The notes below the pieces were generated by a model that ran no database searches, was not told the DNA's origin, and worked only from the letters and a program-made list of their open reading frames with translations. Both the position numbers and the translations under genes were made by a program. DNA of 64,000 nt from Allomyces arbusculus (taxonomy: Eukaryota > Blastocladiomycota > Blastocladiomycetes > Blastocladiales > Blastocladiaceae), in contig JADHYV010000007.1 of assembly GCA_027604705.1 (NCBI GenBank), positions 62,001 to 126,000 of the forward strand, read 5' to 3'. Positions 21,540 through 33,756 of the stretch are shown one piece after another (the stretch's first letter is position 1; every line of letters starts with the position of its first letter).

Positions 21540-24500
21540 ATGTCGTTCAACCCCATGGCCGGCCCGCCTGGGTTCCCAGGCATGGCTCCGCCTCCCGGCT
21601 TCTCGGCGGCGTCGTCATCAGCGTCGGCTTCGTCCCGTCGCGGCGGTAGCGGTGCTCCGCCTGGCATCCCGCGCGGCGGAATTCCCGCGGCCGCATCCGC
21701 ACCCGGCACGCTCTCTGCCGAAAAGATTGCCGAAAAGGCACGGCGGTGGACGCAGCAGAACGCGGCGCGCTTCAGCGAAAAGCGCAAGCACGGCATGTCG
21801 GCGCCGCCCAAGGAAAACATGCCGCCCGAGCATTTGCGCAAGATCATCAAGGACCACGGCGACATGTCTTCGCGCAAGTTCCGCAATGACAAGCGCGTCT
21901 ATCTCGGCGCGCTCAAGTACATGCCGCACGCCGTCATGAAGCTGCTCGAAAACATGCCCATGCCCTGGGAGCAAGTGCGCGAAGTGCCCGTGCTCTACCA
22001 TATCACAGGCGCCATCTCGTTTGTCAACGAAGTGCCGCGCGTGATTGAGCCCGTCTACCTCGCGCAGTGGGCAACCATGTGGATCACGATGCGCCGCGAA
22101 AAGCGCGATCGTCGCCATTTCAAGCGCATGCGGTTCCCGCCGTTTGACGACGAAGAGCCGCCGCTCGACTACGCTGATAACATTCTCGGCGTCGAGCCGC
22201 TCGAGGCGATCCAGATGGAGCTCGACGAGGACGAGGACGCGGCCGTCTATGACTGGTTCTACGACCACAAACCGCTCATCGACACGTGCAAGGTCAATGG
22301 CCCATCTTACAAGCGGTGGAACCTCGACCTGCCCATTATGGCCACGCTGCACCGGCTTGCTGGCCAATTGCTCTCGGACCTCAACGACCCCAACTACTTT
22401 TACCTGTTTGAGAAGAAGGCATTTTTCACGGCCAAGGCGCTCAACATGGCGATTCCGGGGGGGCCCAAGTTTGAGCCGCTCTACCGCGACCTCGACACGG
22501 CCGACGACGATTGGAACGAGTTCAACGACATCAACAAGCTGATTATTCGGCACCCGATCCGGTCCGAGTACAAGGTCGCGTTTCCGTTCCTCTACAATTC
22601 GCTGCCGCGGTCGGTGCACGTGGGCTGGTACCACCACCCGGCCTCAGTCTACATCAAGGCCGACGACCCGGACCTGCCGGCGTTTTACTTCGATCCGATC
22701 ATCCATCCCATCTCATCGCGCACGCTCAAGTCGACGGCGTTGGTTGCACATGAGGACGAGTTGTTTGGCGACGATGACGACGATCTCGAAGGGTTCACGC
22801 TGCCAGAGGACGTGGCGCCGTTCTTGGCCGACGAGGAGCTGTATACGGACAACACGGCGCCAGGCATTGCGCTCTACTTTGCGCCGCACCCGTTCAACAA
22901 GCGGTCGGGCCGCACGCGGCGCGCGCAGGACGTGGCCATGGTCAAGACATGGTACCTCGAACACTGCCCGCCGAACCAGCCCGTCAAGGTCCGCGTGTCG
23001 TACCAGAAGCTGCTGAAAAACTTTGTGCTCAACGAGCTGCACGCCAAGCGGCCCAAAGCTATGGCCAAGAAGAGCCTGTTCACGCAGCTCAAGAACACCA
23101 AGTTCTTCCAGACGACGGAAATGGACTGGGTCGAGGTCGGCCTGCAAGTCGTGCGGCAAGGGTATAACATGCTCAACCTGCTCATTCACCGCAAAAACCT
23201 CAACTACCTGCACCTCGACTACAACTTCAACCTCAAGCCTATCAAGACGCTGACCACCAAGGAGCGCAAAAAGTCGCGGTTCGGCAACTCGTTCCACTTG
23301 ATTGTACGCCTTGCACTTCGTTTCGCTTGATCGCTGTTTGTTGCGCGGGTTCGACCAGGTTGCTGACTTTGTTCCATTTTCGTTCAAATAGCGCGAGATC
23401 CTGCGCTTCATCAAGCTCATCGTCGACGCACACGTCCAGTACCGGCTCGGTAACATTGACGCGTTCCAGCTCGCCGACGGCCTGCAGTACATTTTCGCGC
23501 ACCTGGGCCAGCTCACGGGCATTTACCGGTACAAGTACCGTCTGATGCGCCAAGTACGTCGCCTCCTTGTTTTTCTTCCACTCGACGCTAATCATTGCTC
23601 GACAGTCGCTAACCATCTCTTTTGCGCCACGCTAGGTCCGCCAATGCAAGGACCTCAAGCACCTGATCTACTACCGGTTCAACACGGGTCCGGTTGGCAA
23701 GGGTCCCGGTGTCGGCTTCTGGGCGCCCGGGTGGCGCGTGTGGCTCTTTTTCCTGCGCGGGATCGTGCCGCTACTCGAGCGGTGGCTCGGTAACCTGCTC
23801 GCGCGGCATTTCGAAGGCCGGCAGACCAAGGGAATCGCCAAGACGGTGACCAAGCAGCGCGTCGAGTCGCATTTCGATCTCGAGCTGCGCGCCGCCGTCA
23901 TGCACGACATTCTCGACATGATGCCTGAGGGCCTGCGCGCGAGCAAGTCCAAGGTCGTGCTGCAGCACATGTCCGAAGCGTGGCGGTGCTGGAAGGCCAA
24001 CATTCCGTGGAAGGTGCCCGGCATGCCTGTCGCGCTCGAAAACATTATCCTGCGCTACGTCAAGTCCAAGGCCGACTGGTGGACGTCGGTCGCGCACTAC
24101 AACCGCGAGCGCATTCGCCGTGGGGCCACCGTCGACAAGACCGTGTGCCGCAAAAACTTGGGTCGGCTCACGCGACTTTGGCTCAAGGCCGAGCAGGAGC
24201 GGCAGCACAATTACCTCAAGGACGGGCCGTACGTCTCGGCCGAGGAAGGGATTGCAATCTACACGACCACGGTCCACTGGCTCGAGTCGCGCAAGTTTTC
24301 GCCGATTCCGTTCCCGCCGCTGTCCTACAAGCACGACACGAAACTGCTCATCTTGGCGCTCGAGCGGCTCAAGGAGGCGTATTCGGTCAAGGGCCGGCTC
24401 AACGCGTCGCAGCGCGAGGAGCTCGGGCTGATCGAGCAGGCCTACGATAACCCGCACGAGACGCTGTCGCGCATCAAGCGGCTGCTGCTTACGCAGCGCA

Positions 24501-27500
24501 CGTTCAAGGAAGTCGGCATCGAGTTCATGGACCTCTACTCGCACCTAATCCCGGTCTACGACGTGGAGCCGCTCGAAAAGATTTCCGACGCGTACCTCGA
24601 CCAGTACCTGTGGTACGAGGCCGACAAGCGGCACCTGTTCCCGGCGTGGATCAAGCCCGCCGACACGGAGCCGCCGCCCTTGCTCGTCTACAAGTGGTGC
24701 CAAGGGATCAACAACCTCGACGCGGTCTGGGACACGACCGAGGGCCAGTGCAACGTCATGATGGAAACGTCACTCGTCAAGCTCTACGAAAAGGTGGACC
24801 TGACGCTGCTCAACCGGCTGCTGCGGCTGATCGTCGACCACAACATTGCCGACTACATGACGGCCAAGAACAACGTCGTGCTCTCCTACAAGGACATGAG
24901 CCACGTCAACACGTACGGTCTGATTCGTGGGCTGCAATTCGCGTCGTTTATTGTGCAGTACTACGGTCTCGTGCTCGACCTGCTGATTCTCGGCCTGCAC
25001 CGCGCGTCCGAAATGGCGGGCCCGCCGCAGCTGCCCAACGAGTTTTTGCAGTACCGCGACCGCGAGACGGAGACGCGGCACCCGATCCGACTGTATTCGC
25101 GGTACATTGACAAGCTGCACATTTTCTTCCGGTTTACCGCCGACGAGGCCAAGGACCTGATTCAGCGGTACCTGACGGAGAACCCGGACCCGAACAACGA
25201 AAACATTGTCGGGTACAACAACAAGAAGTGCTGGCCGCGCGACTGCCGCATGCGGCTCATGAAGCACGACGTGAATCTCGGGCGCGCAGTGTTTTGGGAT
25301 ATGAAGAACCGGCTGCCGCGGTCGGTCACGACCATTGAGTGGGACGCGTCGTTCGTCTCGGTCTATTCCAAGGACAACCCGAACCTGCTGTTCAGCATGT
25401 CGGGCTTTGAAGTGCGCATCTTGCCAAAAGTGCGCATGGCGCACGAGGAGTTTACGCTGCGCGACGGCGTCTGGCATCTCGTCAACGACGCGACCAAGGA
25501 GCGCACCGCGCAGGCGTTTTTGCGCGTCGACGACGAGTCGATTCAGCGGTACAACAACCGCGTGCGGCAGATTCTCATGGCCTCAGGTTCAACGACGTTC
25601 ACCAAGATCATCAACAAGGCCAACACGGCGCTGATTGGGCTCATGACGTATTTCCGCGAGGCCGTCGTGCACACGCGCGAGCTGCTCGACTTGCTCGTCA
25701 AGTGCGAGAACAAGATCCAGACGCGCGTCAAGATTGGGCTCAACTCCAAGATGCCGACGCGCTTCCCGCCCGTTGTCTGGTACTGCCCCAAGGAACTCGG
25801 CGGGCTCGGCATGCTGTCGATGGGCCACGTCCTGATTCCGCAGTCGGACCTGCGGTGGTCCAAGCAGACTGACGTCGGCATCACGCACTTCCGGTCGGGC
25901 ATGTCGCACGACGAGGACCAAGTGATCCCGAACCTGTTGCGGTACATTTTGCCGTGGGAGTCGGAGTTTATCGACTCGCAGCGCGTCTGGGCCGAGTACG
26001 CGCTCAAGCGGCAAGAAGCGCACGCGCAGAACCGCCGGCTCACGCTCGAGGACCTCGAAGATTGCTGGGACCGTGGGTTGCCGCGCATCTCGACGCTGTT
26101 TTCCAAGGATCGGCACACGTTGGCCTACGACAAGGGGTGGCGCGTGCGCACGTTCTTCAAGCAGTACCAGATCCTCAAGGCCGACCCGTTCAACTGGACG
26201 TCGGTGCGCCACGACGGCAAGCTGTGGAACCTCAACAACTACCGTACCGACGTGATTCAGGCCCTGGGTGGTGTCGAAGGCATTCTCGAGCACACGCTCT
26301 TCAAGGGCACCTATTTCCCGACGTGGGAGGGCCTTTTCTGGGAGAGGGCTTGCTTCGGGGCATGTCAAACGTTATTGCGGGCCCGGGATGGCAAGCCGAT
26401 TCGTGCGCCCGAAATTCAAGTCGGCGATCAACTGCTTGGCGACGACGGAACGCCGCGGACGGTTCTGCACGTTGTGACCGGCTACGACCGGCTTTACGAG
26501 ATCAAGTTTATCGCGTCCAAGGAGCCGCCGCTCGTCGTGACCGGCAACCATATTCTGTGTCTCAAGCCGCACGTGCATATCGAGTCGCTTGCCGACCGCT
26601 CGGCGTTCCGCGTCTACAGCGTCGGCTCGGACTGCTCCGTTGAAACCAAAGATTTTGCCGTGCGCGACGCCGACGACGTCGCTGCTGACGAGACCGAGGA
26701 CGAGGCGGTGGTCGTCGCCAACGAGCAGCACTTCAAGTCCGTCGAGGATGCGGGCGCCGCCGCTCGCGCGTACGCGGCTCACGTTGAGGTGTTTGGCCGC
26801 GAGGCGATTCACGAGCTGACGGTCGAGCAGTACTTGCAGCTGCCGGCCAAGGCGCAGGAGCTCTTGTACTTGTACTGGGCGCCGCCGTCCGCGGACACGT
26901 CGAGCGATGAGTCGGCCAAGGTTGTCGAGCCGGCGTGCCTCGGCAAGATCGTGTCGGTCACGCAACGCGCCGAGTACGAGCAGTACTTTGGCTTCATGGT
27001 CGACGGCAACCAGCGGTTCCTCCGCTCCGACTACATGGTCGTGCACAACTCGGGCTTTGAAGGTTCATTTTCTCCGTTTTATTCACGTTTCTCCTCCCTC
27101 TTGGTCATTTTCTAACGATTCCGTATCGCTTTTGAACCATCTAGAGTCGATGAAGTTCAAGAAGCTCACGAACGCGCAGCGGTCTGGTCTCAACCAGATT
27201 CCGAACCGTCGTTTCACGCTGTGGTGGTCGCCGACCATCAACCGCGCCAACGTCTACGTCGGTTTCCAAGTGCAGCTCGACTTGACGGGCATCTTTATGC
27301 ATGGCAAGATTCCAACGCTCAAGATCTCCCTCATCCAAATCTTCCGCGCGCATCTGTGGCAAAAGATTCACGAGTCGGTCGTGCTCGATCTGTGTCAAGT
27401 GCTCGACCAGGAGCTCGACGCGCTCGAGATCGAGGCCGTGCAAAAGGAGACGATTCACCCGCGCAAGTCCTACAAGATGAACTCGTCGTGTGCCGATTTG

Positions 27501-29738
27501 TTGCTGTTTGCCGCCTACAAGTGGAACGTGTCCAAGCCATCGCTCTTGAGCGACACCAAGGACACGTTTGATGCGGGCAACACGCAAAAATACTGGATTG
27601 ACGTGCAGCTGCGGTGGGGCGATTTCGACTCGCACGACATTGAGCGGTACACGCGCGCCAAATTCCTCGACTACACGACCGACAACACGTCGATTTACCC
27701 CTCGCCGACGGGCCTGATGATTGGCGTCGACTTGGCCTACAATTTGCATTCGGCCTACGGCAACTGGTTCCCGGGAATGAAGCCGCTCGTGCAGCAGGCC
27801 ATGGCCAAGATCATGAAGGCCAACCCGGCGCTCTACGTGTTGCGCGAGCGCATTCGCAAGGGTCTGCAGCTCTACTCGTCGGAGCCGACCGAGCCCTACC
27901 TGAACTCGCAAAACTACGCCGAGCTCTTCTCGAACCAGACGATTTGGTTTGTCGACGACACAAACGTCTACCGTGTCACGATTCACAAGACGTTCGAGGG
28001 CAACTTGGTTCGTATTCTTCGCTTCTCTTTCCTGGTCCCCGCCGAATCGACCATTCCACTGACCACATCCTCCCCCTCCCGCCGCAAATAGACAACCAAG
28101 CCCATCAACGGCGCCATCTTCATCCTCAACCCGCGCACAGGCCAGCTGTTCCTCAAGGTGATCCACACGTCCGTGTGGGCTGGGCAAAAGCGTCTCGGTC
28201 AGCTCGCCAAGTGGAAGACAGCCGAGGAAGTCGCGGCGCTGATTCGGTCGCTGCCCGTCGAGGAGCAGCCCAACCAGATCATTGTCTCGCGCAAGGGCAT
28301 GCTCGACCCGCTCGAGGTGCACCTCGTCAGTTTCCCGAACTGCCTGATTCGCGGTGCCGAGCTGCAGCTGCCGTTCCAGGCCGTCATGAAGATTGAAAAG
28401 TTTGGCGACCTGATTCTCAAGGCGACGGAACCGCAAATGTACCTGTTCAACCTCTACGACGACTGGCTCAAGACGATTTCGCCCTACACGGCCTTTTCGC
28501 GACTCGTCCTGATTATGCGCGCGCTGCACGTCAACAACGACAAGGCCAAGGTGATTCTGCGGCCCGACAAGACGGTCGTCACGGAGCCGCACCATATCTG
28601 GCCGACGCTTACCGACCAAGAGTGGATCCAAGTGGAAATGGCGCTCAAGGATATGATCTTGAGCGACTACGGCAAGAAGAACAACGTCAACATTGCCTCG
28701 CTCACGCAGTCGGAGATTCGCGACATTATTCTCGGCATGGAGATTGCGGCGCCGTCGCTGCAGCGGCAGCAAATGGCCGAGATCGAGAAGCAGTCGGAGA
28801 CGACGTCGCAGCTCACTGCGCTCACGACCAAGACGACCAACGTGCACGGCGACGAGATCATTGTCACGACCACGACCAACTTTGAGGCGGCCACGTTCGC
28901 GTCCAAGACCGACTGGCGCGTGCGCGCCGTGTCTTCGACCAACTTGTTTTTGCGCACGCAGCACATTTACGTCAACTCGGACGACGTCAAGGATGCCGGG
29001 TTCACGTACGTGCTGCCCAAGAATTTGCTCAAGCGGTTCATCACGGTCGGCGACCTGCGTGTGCAGATCATGGGGTACATGTACGGCGTCTCGCCACCCG
29101 ACAACCCGTACGTCAAGGAAGTGCGCGCAATTGTGCTGGTCCCGCAGTGGGGCACGCCGCAGACGGTCAAGGTGCCCAAGCAGGTGCCGGAGCATGAATA
29201 CCTGAGCGACCTCGAGCCGCTCGGGTGGATTCACACGCAGCCCACGGAATTGCCGCACATGGCGCCGCACGACGCACTGCAGCATGCGCAGTTCCTGCAC
29301 GAGTACAAGGAGTGGGACGGCGACAAGACGGTGGTCATGGCGTGTGCATTCACGCCCGGATCGTGCTCGCTCACAGCCTACCGCCTCACGCCCGCGGGTT
29401 ACGAGTGGGCGCGCAAGCACAACGACCAGGCGGCCGCGAACGCGGGCAACGCTGCGATCCAGGGCTACATGCCGTCGCACTACGAGCGCGTGCAAATGCT
29501 CCTGTCGGACCGGTTCCTCGGGTTCTTCATGGTACCCGACGAGCGGTCGTGGAATTACAACTTCATGGGGTCGAGCCATCGCGACGATATGCGGTACCAG
29601 CTCGTGCTCGATACGCCCAAGGAGTTTTACCACGAGGCGCACCGCCCGACGCATTTCCTCAACTTTGCCAATCTCGAAGAGGCGCTTGCCGGGCAACCGG
29701 CCGACGCGGGCATCGACAAGGACGACGTATTCCAGTAA
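21540..29738 (+). CDS. PRP8: PRP8, U5 snRNP core splicing factor, with an in-frame intein
   Basis: Prp8 is the central scaffold of the spliceosome and cradles the U5/U2/U6 RNA active site. Exons 21540-23303, 23392-23553, 23636-27062, 27145-28007 and 28092-29738 give 2620 residues. Removal of the 233-residue intein leaves 2387, close to human (2335) and yeast (2413). Nearly every block matches: [82 protein letters not shown], the RNase H-like region around [20 protein letters not shown], and the C-terminal Jab1/MPN domain ([15 protein letters not shown]). Introns are 88, 82, 82 and 84 nt. The intron after the intein restores FEESMKFKK, as in all Prp8 proteins. The ATG at 21540 follows a pyrimidine-rich leader shared with the divergent ankyrin gene. 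Confidence 0.98.
26351..27049 (+). mobile_element. PRP8 mini-intein (site a), 233 residues
   Basis: Reading through PRP8, WERA is followed by 233 residues absent from normal Prp8, and then SGFEESMK resumes. This is the conserved position known for the Prp8 intein of Cryptococcus and other fungi. The insert has the protein-splicing blocks: Cys1 in [20 protein letters not shown] (block A), [22 protein letters not shown] with the TxxH of block B, and [18 protein letters not shown] then VHN before Ser+1 (blocks F and G). The penultimate His, terminal Asn and nucleophilic Ser+1 are all present, so it looks able to splice. There is no room for, and no sign of, the LAGLIDADG homing endonuclease. About 100 residues of acidic, Ala-rich linker replace it. 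Base composition is like the host gene, suggesting long residence. Confidence 0.95.
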
Positions 29739-30143
29739 GCGAGCCGTCGCGATGGCGGCGCGGTTTGAATTTGGCTTTGGAGGTTCACACAAGTTGAGGT
29801 TCGTTTTGTTTGTGTGATTTTGTTTTTTCGCTGTGGATTTTGTTTTTTCGAAATAGCATCGGTGATGTTTTCTGAGCACAGTGTGATGGACCGCGAATCA
29901 CTATCAGGGGAGCTGCGATAGACGAGGAGATATCCCCATTCGCTTTCGTGTCGTGCAAGAGAGGGCCAGACGAGGGCGGGCCAACGCAGCCGCGTGTGCG
30001 CAAGGAATGAGCGAAGGGCCAGTTTCGTCTGTCCCGTTCTGAGAGCGAAACAGCTTACGATTCGCACACGAACGGCACGATGGCTTCTGCCATACTAACT
30101 GCAAAATCAATCGCGCAACCTGATTTATATCACGAAACAGGTT
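29739..30143. other. Convergent 3' spacer, PRP8 / TMA7
   Basis: About 400 nt between the convergent PRP8 and TMA7 stop codons. T-rich stretches near 29800-29850 (repeated TTTTGTTTTTTCG) probably belong to the PRP8 3' UTR. Confidence 0.5.
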
Positions 30144-30611
30144 TTACTTCTTCCCGCTCTTCTTGATACCGCCCGAGGCTGTTGGTTTGGAAAAGAAATC
30201 GCGTTCAGTCGCGCTCAAACCGTGTCAGTCATGTCACAGCGCACACGTACTCAGGGGGCCCTTGCCGGCAGCCTTGGCTTTGAGCTCGGCGAGCTTCTTC
30301 TGCTCTGTTTTGGTCGCGAGCGTTGGTCAGTTCCAGCGAACACGGTTTCTGGCTCGGGCACGGTCACATTAAGGTTGCGCGGCGCGTGCACTTACCCTCC
30401 CTCTGCTTGGCCTTGAAGGCAGCGTCGCTCTCGTCCTCAAAGTCGTCCTTCTTGGACTTGGCCTGCTTGAGCGGCTTGAGCTTGCCACCTGGTATCGGTT
30501 GGTTTTAAGTCGGGTCGCGTCAGATTCGGTCCGGAGCCGGGTTCGTCAAGCCATTTCGCGGGCACATCGTGGATTGCAGCTAGTTGTGGACGTGCCTTGA
30601 CGACCGGACAT
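30144..30611 (-). CDS. TMA7: TMA7, translation machinery-associated protein
   Basis: TMA7 is a tiny conserved ribosome-associated protein. Four exons on the minus strand (30611-30596, 30488-30396, 30304-30251, 30178-30144) give 65 residues; human TMA7 has 64. The product begins MSGRQGGKLKPLKQAK, continues DAAFKAKQREEQKKLAELKA, and ends in KAAGKGPL, TSGG and IKKSGKK, matching the family end to end. The first exon is only 16 nt. The first intron starts GCACGT and ends CAG: only a GC donor gives the family sequence and frame, and the nearby GT would shift the frame. The other introns begin GTAAGT and GTACGT. Confidence 0.93.
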
Positions 30612-31593
30612 GATGGAAAGGTGATTGAACGAGTCGAAGATGTTCGATTGCTGAGAAAAACGAAGATGGAGAGAACAGCGGTTCACGATGATGTGGCGCG
30701 GTCGCTTCATTTTGCACATGGCTGCACGCGAAAAGGGCGTGATGTCTCGCGTCTCTCAGGCCACCGTCCTCCTCGCACTCCTCCACGCGGCCGCGCATCG
30801 TCGACCCCTGCACGACCGTCTCCGCGCGCGCAATTACCTGCAATGAATAGATCAACTCGATCCCCAGCCGGACGTGGGGCACCATAGCTAGAGTCCTTCG
30901 CTCTACTCGATTTACGGCTCGCCACGCACTTCCATCCAACAGAAGACCTCTCGTCGTCCCGACACCACCTCCATGTTGCGCCAATACATTGAACAATATC
31001 AATTTATTTTACGACCGACGAAGTGTGGCCCATCAGCGTCAGCGTAGCCGCCGCTCCGCTTGCCGTCCGGCATCATGGAGGGGACTGGTTGCGCCATTGC
31101 CGCGTCGCGAGCGCAAGCCAGACGCGCCGCACGTCAGCAGAATGGATCACATCTCCCTGCTCCATGTGCTCAGCGTCAGCCTGGTTTAACTCTTTTTCCG
31201 CACTTCATAGCCCCCGCCCGCCTCGTCCCCCTGCTCCCGCGCATCTCCCCTCAGCAGGTCGACGGGCGGCGACACCATCCGCTCACTAATCGGGCGAACG
31301 GCTATTTTCTGTCATACACAACACTAATCAGTTGCTTACCCTTGGCCGTTCCAGCGAGCATTGCGATCTGACCCACCTCCCCCTGCGCTGCTACTTTGGC
31401 CGAAAGCAGGGTTAGGCCGTGTCACACGCGCTCCAAGCGCGTGCGACCTGGTCGTGGATAATATATACTTTTGAGGCCCAGACGATGCTCAAGCACCGAG
31501 ATTGCAGTTTGCTCGGCGCACATCGTCCCCATACCTCTGTAAGCACACCTACCCTCTCTCCTCCCATCCCACTTCGTCCATCTTGCTTCCTTC

Positions 31594-31632
31594 GCGAGCA
31601 ACTCCTGCGAGCAACTCCTGCGAGCAACTCTT
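31594..31632. repeat. Three tandem 13-bp repeats upstream of RIB1
   Basis: Three head-to-tail copies of GCGAGCAACTCCT, the third ending CTT, about 330-365 nt before the RIB1 start. The function is unknown; it could be slippage or a clustered protein-binding site. Confidence 0.85.
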
Positions 31633-31844
31633 GCGAAGTACACCTGCTGGAAACGGTCCCCAGTCCTTCGAGCTTCTGTGCCAACCATCATTTCACGTGA
31701 CGAGTACGCTCATTCAGGGGCCGAAAGGCGCGCTGAGGTGAGCAGGGATACAGCGACCCGATTTGGCCGGCCCAGCTGTCGTTCTCCTATCCCAATCTTT
31801 TATGGCACGACCGCATGTGTGCGCCACACTGACCCGACCCAACC

Positions 31845-31885
31845 GACTCTTCACGACCAGACTCTTCACAACCAGACTCTCTGCC
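31845..31885. repeat. About 2.5 tandem 15-bp repeats just upstream of RIB1
   Basis: Copies of GACTCTTCACGACCA and GACTCTTCACAACCA are followed by a partial GACTCT unit. They end about 75 nt before the RIB1 ATG, probably in the leader or core promoter. Confidence 0.75.
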
Positions 31886-31958
31886 AGCAGCTGTCCGCAA
31901 CGACAACAAAAGCACTCCGCCGCGCTCCCTCTGCCGACCAACGAACCAGCTATCAACC

Positions 31959-33376
31959 ATGCCTGCAACTGCCCGCGCTGCTCGTGCCAATGGCGTCGCC
32001 AACGGCCTGAGTGACCCGCAGCCCAGGTCGACCGCGGATGAAGTACCGGCCTTGCCCGCCACTGCCGCAGCATCACCACCAGCGACTCGTCCTGCCGTCC
32101 CCCGCGATCACGAATTCCTGCCCGCCGTGCCGAGCAGCACCACCACTTCCACTTCCAGCTCTTCCGTGATGCCCGCGGGGTCACCCAAGGGCACGGCGCG
32201 CTGCCTGGTGCGCACCCGTATCCCGACCCGTTTCGGCGCCGACTGCTACGTTCACCTATACGAGAACTCGCTCGACGGCAAGCAGCACCTGGCGCTTGTC
32301 TTTGGGCAAACGCTGCGTTCCTCCTCGCTCGACGCCGTGATCCCCGGCGAGTCCGACGCCGACCGGTTGTTGCGCGGTGCTGCGATTGCCGATACCGACG
32401 CGCTCTTGCGCGCCGCGCAGACGACCAAGGCGCCGAATGTGCATGCGCGGCACGCGTCGGCGGTCGCGAGTTCTGCCGCGACGATGGTGGCCAGTGCCGA
32501 CTTGCCGCTCGTGCGACTGCACTCCGAGTGCTACACGGGCGAGACGATTGGGTCGGTGCGGTGCGACTGCGGCGACCAGCTTGATGAGGCGATGCGGCTC
32601 ATGGCGCGGCACGGGTCCGGCGTGATCGTTTACTTGCGCCAGGAAGGGCGCGGGATTGGGTTGCTCGAGAAATTGCGGTATGCGACTTTGCTGTCGTGAT
32701 GGCCACTGGCCGGATATGTCCCTGATCTCTTTCTCTTCTCCTCCAATCTAGCGCCTACAACCTGCAAGATCTCGGGCACGACACGGTCACGGCCAACGTC
32801 CTGCTCAACCACCCGCCAGACCTGCGCACTTACGACGTGGCTTCGCTGATGCTGCGCGACCTGGGCCTGACCTCCGTGCGGCTCTTGACCAACAACCCGG
32901 ATAAGCTCGAGCAACTGACGAAAGTCGGGATCCGCGTCGTTTCGCGCACGGGCATGGTCCCGACGCACTGGGCGCGCGCGCACGCGGCCAAGCAACGGCA
33001 CCACAAGAAGCGTGTGCCGAACGGCACCGCCCGACTGCATCACATTGACATTCTCGCCGGCCGTGTTGCGGGCGCCGCCGCACTGACCCCCGCGGGCTCG
33101 TCGGACGACGACGATGACCGGTCCGGGTTTGATAGCCAGAACGAGCGCGCAAATGGGACGAGTCGGATTGCGACTAAAGCAGCGGCGCGATCGGCGGTTG
33201 CAAATGGCAACGGCGCGCCCGCGGCGCACGACGATTCGGAGAGCGACGCCGAAGACAATGCCGACGACGACGGCACCGTGTATCCAGAAATGGAGGCGTA
33301 TTTGCGGACCAAGGTGGAGCGCATGCGGCACATGATCGACATGGAGGCGCGCGCGCCGTCGCGGGGACCCGTCTAG
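31959..33376 (+). CDS. RIB1: GTP cyclohydrolase II (riboflavin biosynthesis, RIB1)
   Basis: This enzyme opens GTP with loss of formate and pyrophosphate, the first step to riboflavin. Exons 31959-32677 and 32752-33376 give 447 residues. After a variable N-terminus comes [16 protein letters not shown], a His and three zinc-binding Cys in [20 protein letters not shown], the catalytic segment [14 protein letters not shown], then [18 protein letters not shown] and [17 protein letters not shown]. It is a stand-alone RibA-type enzyme, as in fungi, not fused to a RibB domain as in plants and many bacteria. The last 130 residues are a disordered acidic tail. The 74-nt intron splits a CGC codon and uses GTATGC...CTAG. 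The promoter side carries two tandem repeats. Confidence 0.95.
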
Positions 33377-33756
33377 TGGCGCACGCGACTTGAATTCGCC
33401 TCTTGCTTTGCACTTATGCATGACGTTCTTGGTTTCTTATTGCCATTGGATTTGATTTGGCTTAGCCTCCTTGGGTTGTTTGGTGCACAGGCCTGTCCGC
33501 GTGTTTTTTTCGTTTGTCAGGCCCTCTCCTTGTTGTGGCTGTCGGATTTGGATTTGCCTTGCGCCTCCCTCTTTGATGTACCTCAACCCTCCCCCCAGAT
33601 GCGATACAATCTGAAATTGACCATACTTTGTCGCCGATGAGGAGAGCGAGGACCCGCGAGGGCCATGGCGCGTCGTTTGGGACGCGCATCTCGCAACGTC
33701 ATGTCAGGTCCGATTCCCAAAAATGAACGATTTTTCCTGATACGTAACACCCAAAA
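33377..33756. other. Convergent 3' spacer, RIB1 / EMC5
   Basis: About 380 nt between convergent stops. The RIB1 side is T-rich, as expected for a 3' UTR. No gene is seen. Confidence 0.5.

Larger units (their letters stand above)
30612..31958. other. 1.35 kb divergent spacer, TMA7 / RIB1
   Basis: This holds the TMA7 promoter on the left and the RIB1 promoter and leader on the right. Two short tandem repeats lie in the RIB1-proximal half and are listed separately. Open frames here are short, lack recognisable domains and change composition abruptly. No gene is supported. Confidence 0.45.

Noticed and set aside
26600-26950. Possible remnant of a homing endonuclease inside the intein linker
   Set aside because: No LAGLIDADG-like or other nuclease motif is visible; the stretch is acidic and Ala-rich. 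Calling it a remnant would be guesswork.
27141-29879. A 912-codon frame antisense to PRP8
   Set aside because: It mirrors the codon pattern of the conserved PRP8 exons and has no protein-like conservation; a shadow frame.
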